A stretch of 16,361 nucleotides of DNA from Oscillospiraceae bacterium. Lineage in GTDB: Bacteria > Bacillota > Clostridia > Oscillospirales > Acutalibacteraceae. A program made the position numbers and the translations under genes. Positions 1 to 5,829 of this stretch are shown here, piece by piece. The stretch is from positions 1 to 16,361 of the forward strand of contig JAISII010000187.1 in the NCBI GenBank assembly GCA_031262125.1, written 5' to 3'. Position 1 is the first letter of the stretch. Every line of letters begins with the position of its first letter. A model generated the notes under the pieces. The model made no database searches, was not told the DNA's origin, and saw only the letters and a list, made by a program, of their open reading frames with translations.

Positions 1-5
1 GACAT

Positions 6-22
6 CCCCCTCCCGGAGGGGG
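6..22. repeat. GC-rich palindrome
   Basis: CCCCCTCC and GGAGGGGG are exact inverted copies around a single central base, so the usable hairpin has about 7 bp with a three-base loop. It closely resembles the CCCCTCC/GGAGGGG palindrome at 3340-3355. It probably belongs to the same dispersed repeat population and may be the edge of an element beginning before the window. Confidence 0.6.
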
Positions 23-57
23 ACTTTTGGGTTCACTTTTTTGAGTGTACCTCAAAG

Positions 58-105
58 CCTCCCTCTTAGAGGGAGGTGGCAGAGCGTAAGCTCTGACGGA
101 AGGAG
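58..105 (+). repeat. Dispersed palindromic repeat, copy 1
   Basis: Two hairpins in a row. The first is a perfect 9-bp palindrome (CCTCCCTCT 58-66, AGAGGGAGG 68-76). After TGGC comes a 5-bp stem AGAGC/GCTCT with a GTAA loop (81-94), then GACGGAAGGAG. The order palindrome, TGG, one base, hairpin with four-base loop, GACGG is also found in reverse orientation at 3311-3356. The sequence type resembles non-coding palindromic repeats scattered through many Clostridia genomes; that identification is from memory. It encodes nothing visible and may be mobilised in trans or act as an RNA structure. Confidence 0.7.
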
Positions 106-157
106 AAAAAGGCAAGCCCCGAGCCTCGGCAAAGCAGAGAAATTCCCCTCAATATCT

Positions 158-193
158 AAAAGCATCTTGCTCTTTGCAGCAGGGTGCTTTTTT
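158..193 (+). terminator. Intrinsic (Rho-independent) terminator
   Basis: AAAAGCATC (158-166) pairs with GGTGCTTTT (183-191), with one G-U pair. The stem continues inward as TGCT/AGCA (168-171 with 178-181) to a six-base loop, and a run of six T follows at 188-193. This is the standard form of an intrinsic terminator on the + strand. It would end transcription from an unseen upstream gene, or attenuate read-through into the scaffold and capsid genes, since no strong promoter is obvious between it and 287. Confidence 0.7.
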
Positions 194-286
194 ATATACA
201 AAATTATTGCAAGCAAAGCAGAATAAAAAATAAGCAGCCCAATACAGGAGCAAACCTGAATAAAAAAGAGAAGGGATGATTGCACG

Positions 287-964
287 ATGACATTTATGGA
301 GTTTATTAAAAGCGTTTTGGGCGACAGCCTAAGCAGCGAGAACGAGGCGAAAATTAAAGCCGAGTTCCCCAAATTTGCCGTGCCAAAGGGCGAATTTAAC
401 GAGAAGTTAGACGAGCTTAAAACGGCAAAGACGCAACTGGCAGAGCGAGATGCACAGCTTGCCGAGCAAGATATGCAAATTGCACAGCGAGATACCCAAA
501 TTGCCGAGCTTAAAAAGTTTGAAGGCACAGCGGCAGAGTTGCAAACAAAAGTTGCCGAGCTGACCGAACAGAACAAACAAAAAGACGACGAGAAAGCACA
601 AGCCCTTGCAACCGAACGCAAAACGAATGCAATGCGACTGCAACTTAATGGCAAAGTGCACGATGTTGACTATGTTTTGGGTGGCATAGACACAAATGCA
701 GTTACTTTTGACGACGGCAAACTAAGCGACAACTTTAAAACTCTGGTGGACGCTTTTACAAAAGACAAACCTTTTGTTTTGGTTAACCCGCAAACGTCTG
801 CAAACAGGGGCTTTAAACCTGTTGGCACAACGCCGCCCGACGGTGCAGAAACAGCTGCGGTCAACAATACTCCGGCGGTTATCGGCAAAAAAATGGCACA
901 GAAAAAAATTGCACAGCAAAAGGCGGCACAAACCGCCGCAAATAATTATTTTGGAGGAAACTAA
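287..964 (+). CDS. Phage capsid scaffolding protein (minor structural GP20 family)
   Basis: Probable scaffolding protein, 225 aa, that guides prohead assembly around the major capsid protein. Residues about 36-115 form a long coiled coil rich in Glu, Gln, Lys and Ala, with near-perfect heptads at 51-71 (LAERDAQ, LAEQDMQ, IAQRDTQ). The N-terminal VPKGEFNEKLDELK pattern, the coiled coil, a small folded middle part (about 118-165) and the basic Gln/Ala-rich tail ending NNYFGGN fit the Phage_GP20 family. The position just before a decoration and a capsid gene agrees. The start at 287 has GAGAAGGGA 11-19 nt upstream; Met4 (296) is an alternative. The codons for the C-terminal FGGN also provide the GGAGG site for the next gene. 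The family call is from pattern memory. Confidence 0.85.
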   Translation: MTFMEFIKSVLGDSLSSENEAKIKAEFPKFAVPKGEFNEKLDELKTAKTQLAERDAQLAEQDMQIAQRDTQIAELKKFEGTAAELQTKVAELTEQNKQKDDEKAQALATERKTNAMRLQLNGKVHDVDYVLGGIDTNAVTFDDGKLSDNFKTLVDAFTKDKPFVLVNPQTSANRGFKPVGTTPPDGAETAAVNNTPAVIGKKMAQKKIAQQKAAQTAANNYFGGN

Positions 965-967
965 ACA

Positions 968-1315
968 ATGGCAACAACCTACGGTACTAAAAACGAAGTT
1001 TTAATGTACCCCGACAACTACCAAGCGTTTGCACAGTCTTTTGAGACTACAGACGCAACTGCCGTAACGCAAAACGGCAAAAAAATCATCAAAGCCGGCA
1101 CAATATGGCCTGCAAACGGTGCAGCCGCCAGAGGAATTGTGTTTAACGATGTTGATGTTACAAACGGCACTGCTACCGGGGCGGTTATTTTTGAGGGTTC
1201 GGTGTTAATTCCCCGTTTGCCCGCAGTACCCACTTCGGCGGCAAAAAATGCACTGCACAAAATCACGTTCTTTGCGGATTTAACACCCGCAGGCGGCAGT
1301 GAACCATCAGAATAA
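968..1315 (+). CDS. Probable head decoration protein
   Basis: A 115-aa protein between scaffold and capsid genes. Its start is 3 nt after the scaffold stop, with TTGGAGGAAA (951-960) as ribosome binding site. The core reads KAGTIWPANGAAARGIVFNDVDVTNG followed, in pieces, by GAVIFEGSV and LPRLPA-like sequence: a beta-rich fold without membrane segment or signal peptide. This resembles small capsid-stabilising decoration proteins coded beside E-type capsid genes in Bacillota prophages, in the manner of lambda gpD. The assignment rests on position, size and resemblance. A head fibre or hypothetical head protein is the alternative. Confidence 0.6.
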   Translation: MATTYGTKNEVLMYPDNYQAFAQSFETTDATAVTQNGKKIIKAGTIWPANGAAARGIVFNDVDVTNGTATGAVIFEGSVLIPRLPAVPTSAAKNALHKITFFADLTPAGGSEPSE

Positions 1316-1334
1316 GAAAGGAGAATTTTAAACT

Positions 1335-2402
1335 ATGCCAAACACAATTTACGAGCTGTATAATGCCCCCGCAGTAGGGGCGTATTGGAACGAAATGCAA
1401 AGCGACGCAGCACCGCTGCTGGGCGAAAGTTTGTTTCCGGCAAAGCGGGTTTTAGGGCTCGACCTTAGCTGGATTAAAGGTGCAAACGGTTTGCCGGCAG
1501 CTTTGGCACCCTCGGCGTTCGACGCAAAACCTACTATTCGCACCCGAGAAAGCATAGACGTAGAAAAAGCCAAAATGCCCTTTTTTAGAGAGAGTATGCG
1601 TATTGGCGAAGAAGAACGTCAGCAGCTGTTGCAGCTTATTGCAGCAGGCGGCACCTATGCAAATGTTATTGTAACCAAATTGTTCGACGACGCAACCACA
1701 CTTATTAACAGTGCACTTGTTGTGCCCGAAGCAATGCGGTTTAGCCTTTTGCAAACAGGGGCTATTACCATTTCGTCGGCACTTAGCGGTGGTCAGAATG
1801 TAAACTACAGCTATAACTACGACGCAAACGGCACGTGGGCAGACAGCAACCTTAAAAACGCACAAACCAACTGGGCAGACGAAAACGCCGACCCCGTTGA
1901 AGACATTATTGCAATAAAGCAAGCAGCAAGCGAAAACGGAGTAGAACTTACCCGTGCAATTGTTGCTCCGGCAGTTTGGGCAAAATTACGCAAATCTGCG
2001 GCAATACGCCAAGCTGTAAGCACGGTTGGCACAAGCGTTGCAATTTCGGATAATACTCTGCGTGAGTTTTTGATTGCCGAAACAGGCATTACGTTTACGG
2101 TATACAGCAAAAGATACAAAACTTTTGACGGCACAGATGCTCCCTATATGATGAGCGACCGTGTAGTATTTTTGCCCGAACAACCCGTAGGCAGCACTTG
2201 CTTTGGCACAACGCCCGAAGAAGCCGACCTTATGAGCGGGAACACCGACTGCGATGTAGAAATCGTGGGCAACGGCATTGCTGTTCTTACTAAAAAAGAG
2301 AGCTTGCCCGTTAACGTAATTACCGCTGTGTCCGAGATTGTACTCCCCAGCTTTGAGGCTATGAACAGCGTATATGTGCTTATTGCAAACCCTGCTTTAT
2401 AA
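1335..2402 (+). CDS. Major capsid protein (phage capsid E family)
   Basis: Major head shell subunit, 355 aa. Recognisable family segments are LGESLFPAKRVLGLDLSWIK (29-48), NGLPAALAPSAFDAKP (51-66), MPFFRESMRIGEEERQQLLQ (81-100), and a C-terminal part with FGTTPEEADL and NGIAVLTKKE. The LFP...GLDLSWIKG...PSAFDAK...MPFFRE.MRIGEE.RQ pattern is typical of Phage_cap_E proteins in myovirus-type prophages of Bacillota. The length fits a complete protein. The start ATG has AAAGGAGA about 11 nt upstream and follows the previous stop by 19 nt. No frameshift or truncation is visible. Confidence 0.93.
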   Translation: MPNTIYELYNAPAVGAYWNEMQSDAAPLLGESLFPAKRVLGLDLSWIKGANGLPAALAPSAFDAKPTIRTRESIDVEKAKMPFFRESMRIGEEERQQLLQLIAAGGTYANVIVTKLFDDATTLINSALVVPEAMRFSLLQTGAITISSALSGGQNVNYSYNYDANGTWADSNLKNAQTNWADENADPVEDIIAIKQAASENGVELTRAIVAPAVWAKLRKSAAIRQAVSTVGTSVAISDNTLREFLIAETGITFTVYSKRYKTFDGTDAPYMMSDRVVFLPEQPVGSTCFGTTPEEADLMSGNTDCDVEIVGNGIAVLTKKESLPVNVITAVSEIVLPSFEAMNSVYVLIANPAL

Positions 2403-2451
2403 ACGAGGCAACAAAATCTTGCAAAACAACTCTTGAAAGCGAGCAAATAAT

Positions 2452-2880
2452 ATGACAGACCTAAAACAACGGGTAGTTCAGATAATTTTAACAAAACTAA
2501 GTGCAGCAAAAACAGCTGTAGACTACGACCTTGCAGAACTTGCAGTAGACGAAACCGCCGAATATATATGCAACTATTGTAATATCAAAACAGTACCAAA
2601 AGAACTTAAATTCTGCTGGGCTAATATGGCAATGGACTATTTGGCGTGGTTTGCAACACAAATACAAGGCAGCAATAATTCTCAAGCCGACGCCGACACC
2701 GTGCCTAAAAGCAATTTTGCAAGCAGCATAAAAGTTGGCGACACTCAGCTAAATTTTGCCGAGAGTTCAAAATCGCAAACTGCAATAAACGCCGCAGGGC
2801 ACAATATGCAGGGCGTGCTGGACAAATACGTTTTAAATTATCAAGAGCAACTTAACAGGTTTAGAAGGGTTGGCTGGTAA
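2452..2880 (+). CDS. Head-tail connector protein (gp6/YqbG-like)
   Basis: A 142-aa protein in the slot right after the capsid gene, where PBSX/skin-type phages carry the first connector (YqbG/DUF3199-like). The N-terminal part is alpha-helical (LKQRVVQIILTKLSAA, LAELAVDETAEYICNYCNI, a PKELKFCW turn, then ANMAMDYLAWFATQI), the usual layout of the gp6-like connector fold. The C-terminus carries a helical YQEQLNRFRRVGW tail. The expected role is binding under the portal to join head and tail. The upstream site GAAAGCGAG (2435-2443) is a weak ribosome binding site, and its 11-nt GAAAGCGAGCA recurs in the tandem array at 3421-3510. Its 3' end overlaps the alternative TTG start of the next gene. 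Confidence 0.72.
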   Translation: MTDLKQRVVQIILTKLSAAKTAVDYDLAELAVDETAEYICNYCNIKTVPKELKFCWANMAMDYLAWFATQIQGSNNSQADADTVPKSNFASSIKVGDTQLNFAESSKSQTAINAAGHNMQGVLDKYVLNYQEQLNRFRRVGW

Positions 2881-2881
2881 T

Positions 2882-3268
2882 ATGAATTTGAGTGCATACG
2901 GCAAATATCTTGCCAATTTGTACAACGACCAAATGGACATTTTGCGGCAAGAACAAATAACCGACGGAGCAGAAACTGTTAGCATTAACAGCAATGCTCC
3001 TTTTTTGTCGGGTGTTGCTTGTCGGGTTTCGTTTGGGAGCCAAGCAGATTTGCAAAGCACCGCCGATTTAGAACTCAAACAGGTTAACCCTACCGTTTTT
3101 TGCGGCAAAGATGTTGACATCAAAGCGGGCGACAGCGTTATAGTGCGAAGGCTAAATTCCGACGGCTCGGTTTATCAAACTTTTGAAGGTTTTGTATCGA
3201 CGGCAGGTATGGCTAATAAGTACGAAACACACCAGCAATTTGTGTTGGAGTTGAAAGCGGATGCTTGA
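2882..3268 (+). CDS. Head-tail adaptor / stopper protein (YqbH/DUF3599-like)
   Basis: I choose ATG at 2882 (128 aa), with AGAAGGG at 2863-2869 placed 12 nt upstream. An in-frame TTG at 2870 would add MAGN but leaves no room for that site. The protein has the adaptor pattern YLANLYNDQMDILRQEQ at the N-terminus, a middle ACRVSFGSQAD, then FCGKDVDIKAGDSVIVRR and a C-terminal HQQFVLELKADA. This is the SH3-like beta fold expected of small neck proteins that seal the connector channel. It is the second neck gene, as in skin-type phages. It is the only gene here ending in TGA, and that stop lies exactly where the repeat block begins, so its last residues may have been set by the insertion. Confidence 0.7.
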   Translation: MNLSAYGKYLANLYNDQMDILRQEQITDGAETVSINSNAPFLSGVACRVSFGSQADLQSTADLELKQVNPTVFCGKDVDIKAGDSVIVRRLNSDGSVYQTFEGFVSTAGMANKYETHQQFVLELKADA

Positions 3269-3274
3269 GGGGGG

Positions 3275-3317
3275 AAACCACCCTTGTTTGCAAACCACCC
3301 TTGTTTGCAAACCACCC
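3275..3317. repeat. 17-bp direct repeat, 2.5 copies
   Basis: The unit AAACCACCCTTGTTTGC occurs at 3275-3291 and 3292-3308, followed by a partial AAACCACCC at 3309-3317. The partial copy forms the outer edge of the palindromic repeat that follows, so the array looks like tandem duplication of that element's end. Confidence 0.8.
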
Positions 3318-3356
3318 CGTCTTCGCTAAAGCGAATCCACCCCTCCCCGGAGGGGA
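3311..3356 (-). repeat. Dispersed palindromic repeat, copy 2 (reverse orientation)
   Basis: Read on the - strand it runs palindrome CCCCTCC/GGAGGGG (3340-3355), then TGG, one base, a 5-bp stem TTCGC/GCGAA with a four-base loop (3322-3335), then GACGG and GGTGGT. The element at 58-105 has the same order: palindrome, TGG, base, hairpin with four-base loop, GACGG. Stem sequences differ but pairing is kept, as expected of structured repeat elements of one family. Confidence 0.72.
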
Positions 3357-3384
3357 ATATTAGTGTATTCAATAGACTATTGGC

Positions 3385-3431
3385 TTCGCATTCTCCCCCT
3401 GTCGGCTTCGCCGACAGGGGGAGAAAGCGAG
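3385..3431. repeat. Long inverted repeat / hairpin
   Basis: TTCTCCCCCTGTCGGC (3391-3406) pairs perfectly over 16 bp with GCCGACAGGGGGAGAA (3410-3425), leaving loop TTC. The stem extends past one A-A mismatch with TTCGC (3385-3389) against GCGAG (3427-3431), including one G-U pair. No T-run follows, so it is not a standard terminator. Its right arm is the first unit of the 15-bp tandem array, so further units can pair with the left arm as alternatives; the units with AATGCGAGC match it without the mismatch. Confidence 0.8.
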
Positions 3432-3510
3432 CAGGGAGAAAGCGAGCAGGGAGAATGCGAGCAGGGAGAATGCGAGCGGGGAGAAAGCGAGCGGGGAGAA
3501 AGCGAGGCAA
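3421..3510 (+). repeat. 15-bp tandem array forming the leader of the tail terminator gene
   Basis: Units begin at 3421, 3436, 3451, 3466, 3481 and 3496. The consensus is GAGAA(A/T)GCGAGC(A/G)GG; the last unit diverges to GAGGCAA and touches the ATG at 3511. Every junction contains GGGAGA or GGGGAGA, a Shine-Dalgarno-like purine run; the copy nearest the gene (3492-3498) lies 12 nt before the start codon, and GCGAGG lies 4 nt before it. The array therefore supplies the only visible ribosome binding site of the gene. Five-and-a-bit near-identical copies suggest recent expansion by slippage. Confidence 0.85.
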
Positions 3511-3972
3511 ATGACAGAAACATTAATATTAGATACCGTGCTTAACCAACTTTTAGAAGACTTTTCTGAAATTGAGTACAGGTATTTAGAAAAACAAACA
3601 CAAAACATAAACAAACCGTGTTTTATGGTTAAACAACTGCTGCTGCAACAAGAGCGGTTGCTGCAAGGCAATTTAGGTTTGGGCGATAAATACAAACACA
3701 CCTATAGGTTGAGTATTTCTTATTACCCCAACTTAGCAGAACAGCGACCAATAAGGGACTGCGAAAATATTGCAAAAAGGCTGCTGTGCAGTTTTAAAAA
3801 ATTGCGACTACCCGAGTTCCCCGCTTGGTGCAAAAATTGCGAATACGAAGTAACAGACGAACAGTTGCAGTTTAGGTTCGACGTAACCATTTATGCGGTA
3901 TTAACCGACAACACAGCCCCGCCAATGCAAACAATGGGGCTGGACGAAACAATTATAATCAAGGAGGAATAA
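3511..3972 (+). CDS. Tail terminator protein (YqbJ/DUF6838-like)
   Basis: A 153-aa protein just before the sheath gene, the usual place of the tail terminator, which stops tube and sheath growth and joins tail to neck. Family-like features are LNQLLEDFSEIEYRYLEKQ, then NINKPCFMVKQLLLQQERLL, a basic DKYKHTYRLSISYYP segment and a C-terminal QFRFDVTIYAVL strand. This matches small proteins in skin-type tails with N-terminal helix, PCFFV-like strand and Y-F/I-YFP strand. The ATG follows directly on the 15-bp tandem array, which provides its ribosome binding site. The last codons hold AAGGAGGAA for the sheath gene. Confidence 0.72.
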   Translation: MTETLILDTVLNQLLEDFSEIEYRYLEKQTQNINKPCFMVKQLLLQQERLLQGNLGLGDKYKHTYRLSISYYPNLAEQRPIRDCENIAKRLLCSFKKLRLPEFPAWCKNCEYEVTDEQLQFRFDVTIYAVLTDNTAPPMQTMGLDETIIIKEE

Positions 3973-3975
3973 AAC

Positions 3976-5322
3976 TTGGCAGGAATTTTTACATCACAAA
4001 ACAAAATCCGCCCGGGGGCGTACACTAATTTCAAATCCGCCTCTACAGGTCAAATTAACACCGGCGACAGAGGGGTAGTATTTTTACCCTTAGTTTTGCC
4101 GTGGGGGCAACCCGAAGTTTTAATAGACATCACGGCGGAGGAATACTCACAGGGCAAAGCCTTTGCAAAAACAGGCTTAACCCCCGGCTCGGCAGAGGCT
4201 ATGCCTTTGCGAGAAGCATTTAAAAAAGCAAACCTTGTAAGGGTTTATAAGCTTAACACTAATAGCGGTGCAATAGCAGCAAGTAAAGAAATAACAAGCG
4301 GCGTAACCGCAACAGCGGCATTGGCAGGTACGTTGGGCAACAAAATCTCAATTAAAAGCGAAGCACCAACACCAAACGGACCCTTTAAGCTTATAACAAC
4401 GGTAGACGGTATTGTTGTTGACGTGCAAACACTTGCAAAAATTGGCGATTATGTACCCAACGGCTGGGTAGAGTTTAGCACAACAGGTAGTACCGTTTTA
4501 GGAGATGTTGCAGGCGTTACCCTTACGGGCGGCACAGACGGCGACACAGACATTACGGCAACCCACTGGGAAGCTGCTTTTGAACTTGCAAGCACCGCAA
4601 AATGGAACGTGCTTGCTGTGCTAACAGAAGACACTGCAGTTATGGATATAGCAAAAACATATATTTCAAACTTGCGAGAAAATGCAGGCAAAAAAGTGCA
4701 GGCTGTAACTATGGCATACGACCATAACTACGAGGGTATGATTTCTACTGCAAACCAAGGTTACAAAATCGGTGCAGAAGAAATAAGCCCGCTTAACTTT
4801 GTGGCTTGGGTTGCCGGTGCAACCGCAGGTGCTGCACTAAACCAAAGCAACACATATCAAGTTATCGACGGTGCAACCGATATTATAGTACCTTTGTCGG
4901 GTGCAGCTATAGAAGAAGCCCTAAAAAGCGGCAAACTTGTAATATCCCGCCGTACAGATGGTGCAATCGTAGTCGAAAAAGACATAAACTCTTTGCACGA
5001 TTTTGGCGATGGTCGCAGCTATGTGTTTAGCAAAAACCGTGTTATTCGCACGCTGGACGATATTGCAACCCGGATTACTACCGTGTTTGAAAACAGCTAT
5101 ATTGGCAAAGTAAACAACGACGTAAGCGGCAGAACATTGTTCAAAGGCAATATTGTGGGCTATTTAAACCGCCTGCAGTCGCTTGGTGCAATTTCTGATT
5201 TTGACTCTAATGCGGACATAGAAGTGCTTGCCGGAGACGACATAGAAAGCATTGTTGTAAACCTTGCTGTAAAAGTTGCCGACTCTATGGAAAAACTTTA
5301 TATGACCGTGGTAGTGTCGTAA
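3976..5322 (+). CDS. xkdK: Phage tail sheath protein (XkdK-like)
   Basis: Contractile tail sheath subunit, 448 aa, close to the usual size for this group. The N-terminus GIFTSQNKIRPGAYTNFKS is characteristic of XkdK-type sheaths. The middle shows TGLTPGSAEAMPLREAFKKA, a variable beta domain, and the VTMAYDHNYEGMISTANQGY segment. The C-terminal domain includes INSLHDFGDG, KNRVIRTLDDIATRI, FENSYIGKVNND and ends DSMEKLYMTVVVS, the strand that links neighbouring subunits. The start is TTG, 3 nt after the upstream stop, with AAGGAGGA 7 nt ahead; no ATG fits better. Its presence shows that the tail is contractile. Confidence 0.93.
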   Translation: MAGIFTSQNKIRPGAYTNFKSASTGQINTGDRGVVFLPLVLPWGQPEVLIDITAEEYSQGKAFAKTGLTPGSAEAMPLREAFKKANLVRVYKLNTNSGAIAASKEITSGVTATAALAGTLGNKISIKSEAPTPNGPFKLITTVDGIVVDVQTLAKIGDYVPNGWVEFSTTGSTVLGDVAGVTLTGGTDGDTDITATHWEAAFELASTAKWNVLAVLTEDTAVMDIAKTYISNLRENAGKKVQAVTMAYDHNYEGMISTANQGYKIGAEEISPLNFVAWVAGATAGAALNQSNTYQVIDGATDIIVPLSGAAIEEALKSGKLVISRRTDGAIVVEKDINSLHDFGDGRSYVFSKNRVIRTLDDIATRITTVFENSYIGKVNNDVSGRTLFKGNIVGYLNRLQSLGAISDFDSNADIEVLAGDDIESIVVNLAVKVADSMEKLYMTVVVS

Positions 5323-5339
5323 TTTTTTAGGAGGATAGT

Positions 5340-5807
5340 ATGTCAGAATTTTTAAGAGCCGGAGATATAATTTCCGGGCAAGAAGGCAAAATTACGTTTG
5401 ATATTAACGGCAACATAGAACTTGGCGGTTATGTAAAAAACGTAGAAGCCTCGGCAGAAAAAGAAAAAAGCGATATTAAAGTATTGGGGCATCGTGGCAC
5501 CCAAAGCAAAACAGTGGGCTGGAGCGGCAGCGGTTCGATGACGTTGTATTATATTACCCCGCTGTTTCGCAAAATGATGCTGGACTATATTAAAACGGGT
5601 AAAGATACCTATTTTACTATAATTATTGAAAACGAAGACCCCGCAAGCACAGTAGGCAAGCAAACAATTGTATTGTACAACTGCAATATAGACAGTGTTG
5701 TTTTGGCAAAGTTGGATGTAGACAGCACCGAGCTTGACGAAGATATAGACTTTACTTTTGACAATGCAGATATGCAAGATTCGTTTTCTGCACCAACATT
5801 AGTATAA
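5340..5807 (+). CDS. xkdM: Phage tail tube protein (XkdM-like, DUF2001)
   Basis: Inner tail tube subunit, 155 aa, which stacks in rings inside the sheath around the tape measure. Family features are FLRAGDIISGQEGKITFDIN, then the central KVLGHRGTQSKTVGWSGSGS run followed by MTLYYITPLFRKMMLDY, and a C-terminal LDEDIDFTFDNADM strand. The GHRGTQSKTVGWSG sequence is a reliable mark of XkdM-type tube proteins. TAGGAGGA lies just upstream of the ATG, and the gene ends with a double stop TAATAA. It follows the sheath gene by 17 nt and precedes the chaperone, the standard order. Confidence 0.93.
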   Translation: MSEFLRAGDIISGQEGKITFDINGNIELGGYVKNVEASAEKEKSDIKVLGHRGTQSKTVGWSGSGSMTLYYITPLFRKMMLDYIKTGKDTYFTIIIENEDPASTVGKQTIVLYNCNIDSVVLAKLDVDSTELDEDIDFTFDNADMQDSFSAPTLV

Positions 5808-5829
5808 TAATTTTTTTTAGGAGGATTTT

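Larger units (their letters stand above)
1..286. other. Gene-free leader with palindromic repeats and terminator
   Basis: No convincing gene lies here. Open frames crossing this stretch are built from the palindromes and read as Arg/Ser/Leu-rich nonsense. In order it contains a GC-rich palindrome (6-22), an imperfect hairpin (29-52: GGGTTCACT against AGTGTACCT with one T-T mismatch and a G-T pair), a dispersed repeat copy (58-105), an intrinsic terminator (158-193) and an AT-rich leader (about 194-286). The leader ends in a purine-rich GAGAAGGGA (268-276) ahead of the scaffold start. A four-codon frame, ATG at 276 to TGA at 290, overlaps that start; I treat it as chance. Any gene upstream must end before position 1. 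Confidence 0.7.
3269..3510. other. Gene-free repeat block between neck and tail genes
   Basis: About 240 nt inside an otherwise tightly packed operon, made almost wholly of repeats: a 17-bp direct repeat (3275-3317), a dispersed palindromic repeat in reverse orientation (3311-3356), a long hairpin (3385-3431) and a 15-bp tandem array (3421-3510) that abuts the next ATG. Frames crossing it give low-complexity GESEQGES- or KRAGRKRAG-type peptides, which I do not regard as real proteins. In PBSX/skin-type phages an HK97-gp10-like neck gene normally sits here, and none is visible. Confidence 0.75.

Noticed and set aside
173..200. Possible promoter TTTGCA - 16 nt - TATACA
   Set aside because: It overlaps the terminator stem and T-run, and the -35 box is weak. 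AT-rich sequence gives such matches easily.
41..226. Small + strand open frame at the window start
   Set aside because: It crosses the palindromic repeat and the terminator, has no ribosome binding site, and its composition comes from the repeats.
276..290. Four-codon upstream frame overlapping the scaffold start (ATGA-type)
   Set aside because: Too short to judge. It could couple translation but nothing else supports it.
52..654. 200-codon minus strand frame opposite the scaffold gene
   Set aside because: Cys/Ser/Leu-rich shadow of the coiled-coil gene. The + strand frame has a recognisable family and a proper start.
3385..3431. Long hairpin as an intrinsic terminator
   Set aside because: No T-run follows on either side, and downstream tail genes need read-through. 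It is better described as a repeat structure.
3275..3510. CRISPR array
   Set aside because: Repeats are 15 and 17 bp without unique spacers of constant length, and there are no cas genes.
3284..3545. Overlapping + strand frames giving KRAGRKRAG- and GESEQGES-type peptides
   Set aside because: Periodicity is explained by the 15-bp array, which stays open in several frames because 15 is divisible by 3. No start signal or family resemblance is seen.
3369..3701. Minus strand frame with an FSPLAFSLLAF-type repeat
   Set aside because: It is the antisense reading of the same array plus the terminator gene, with no other support.
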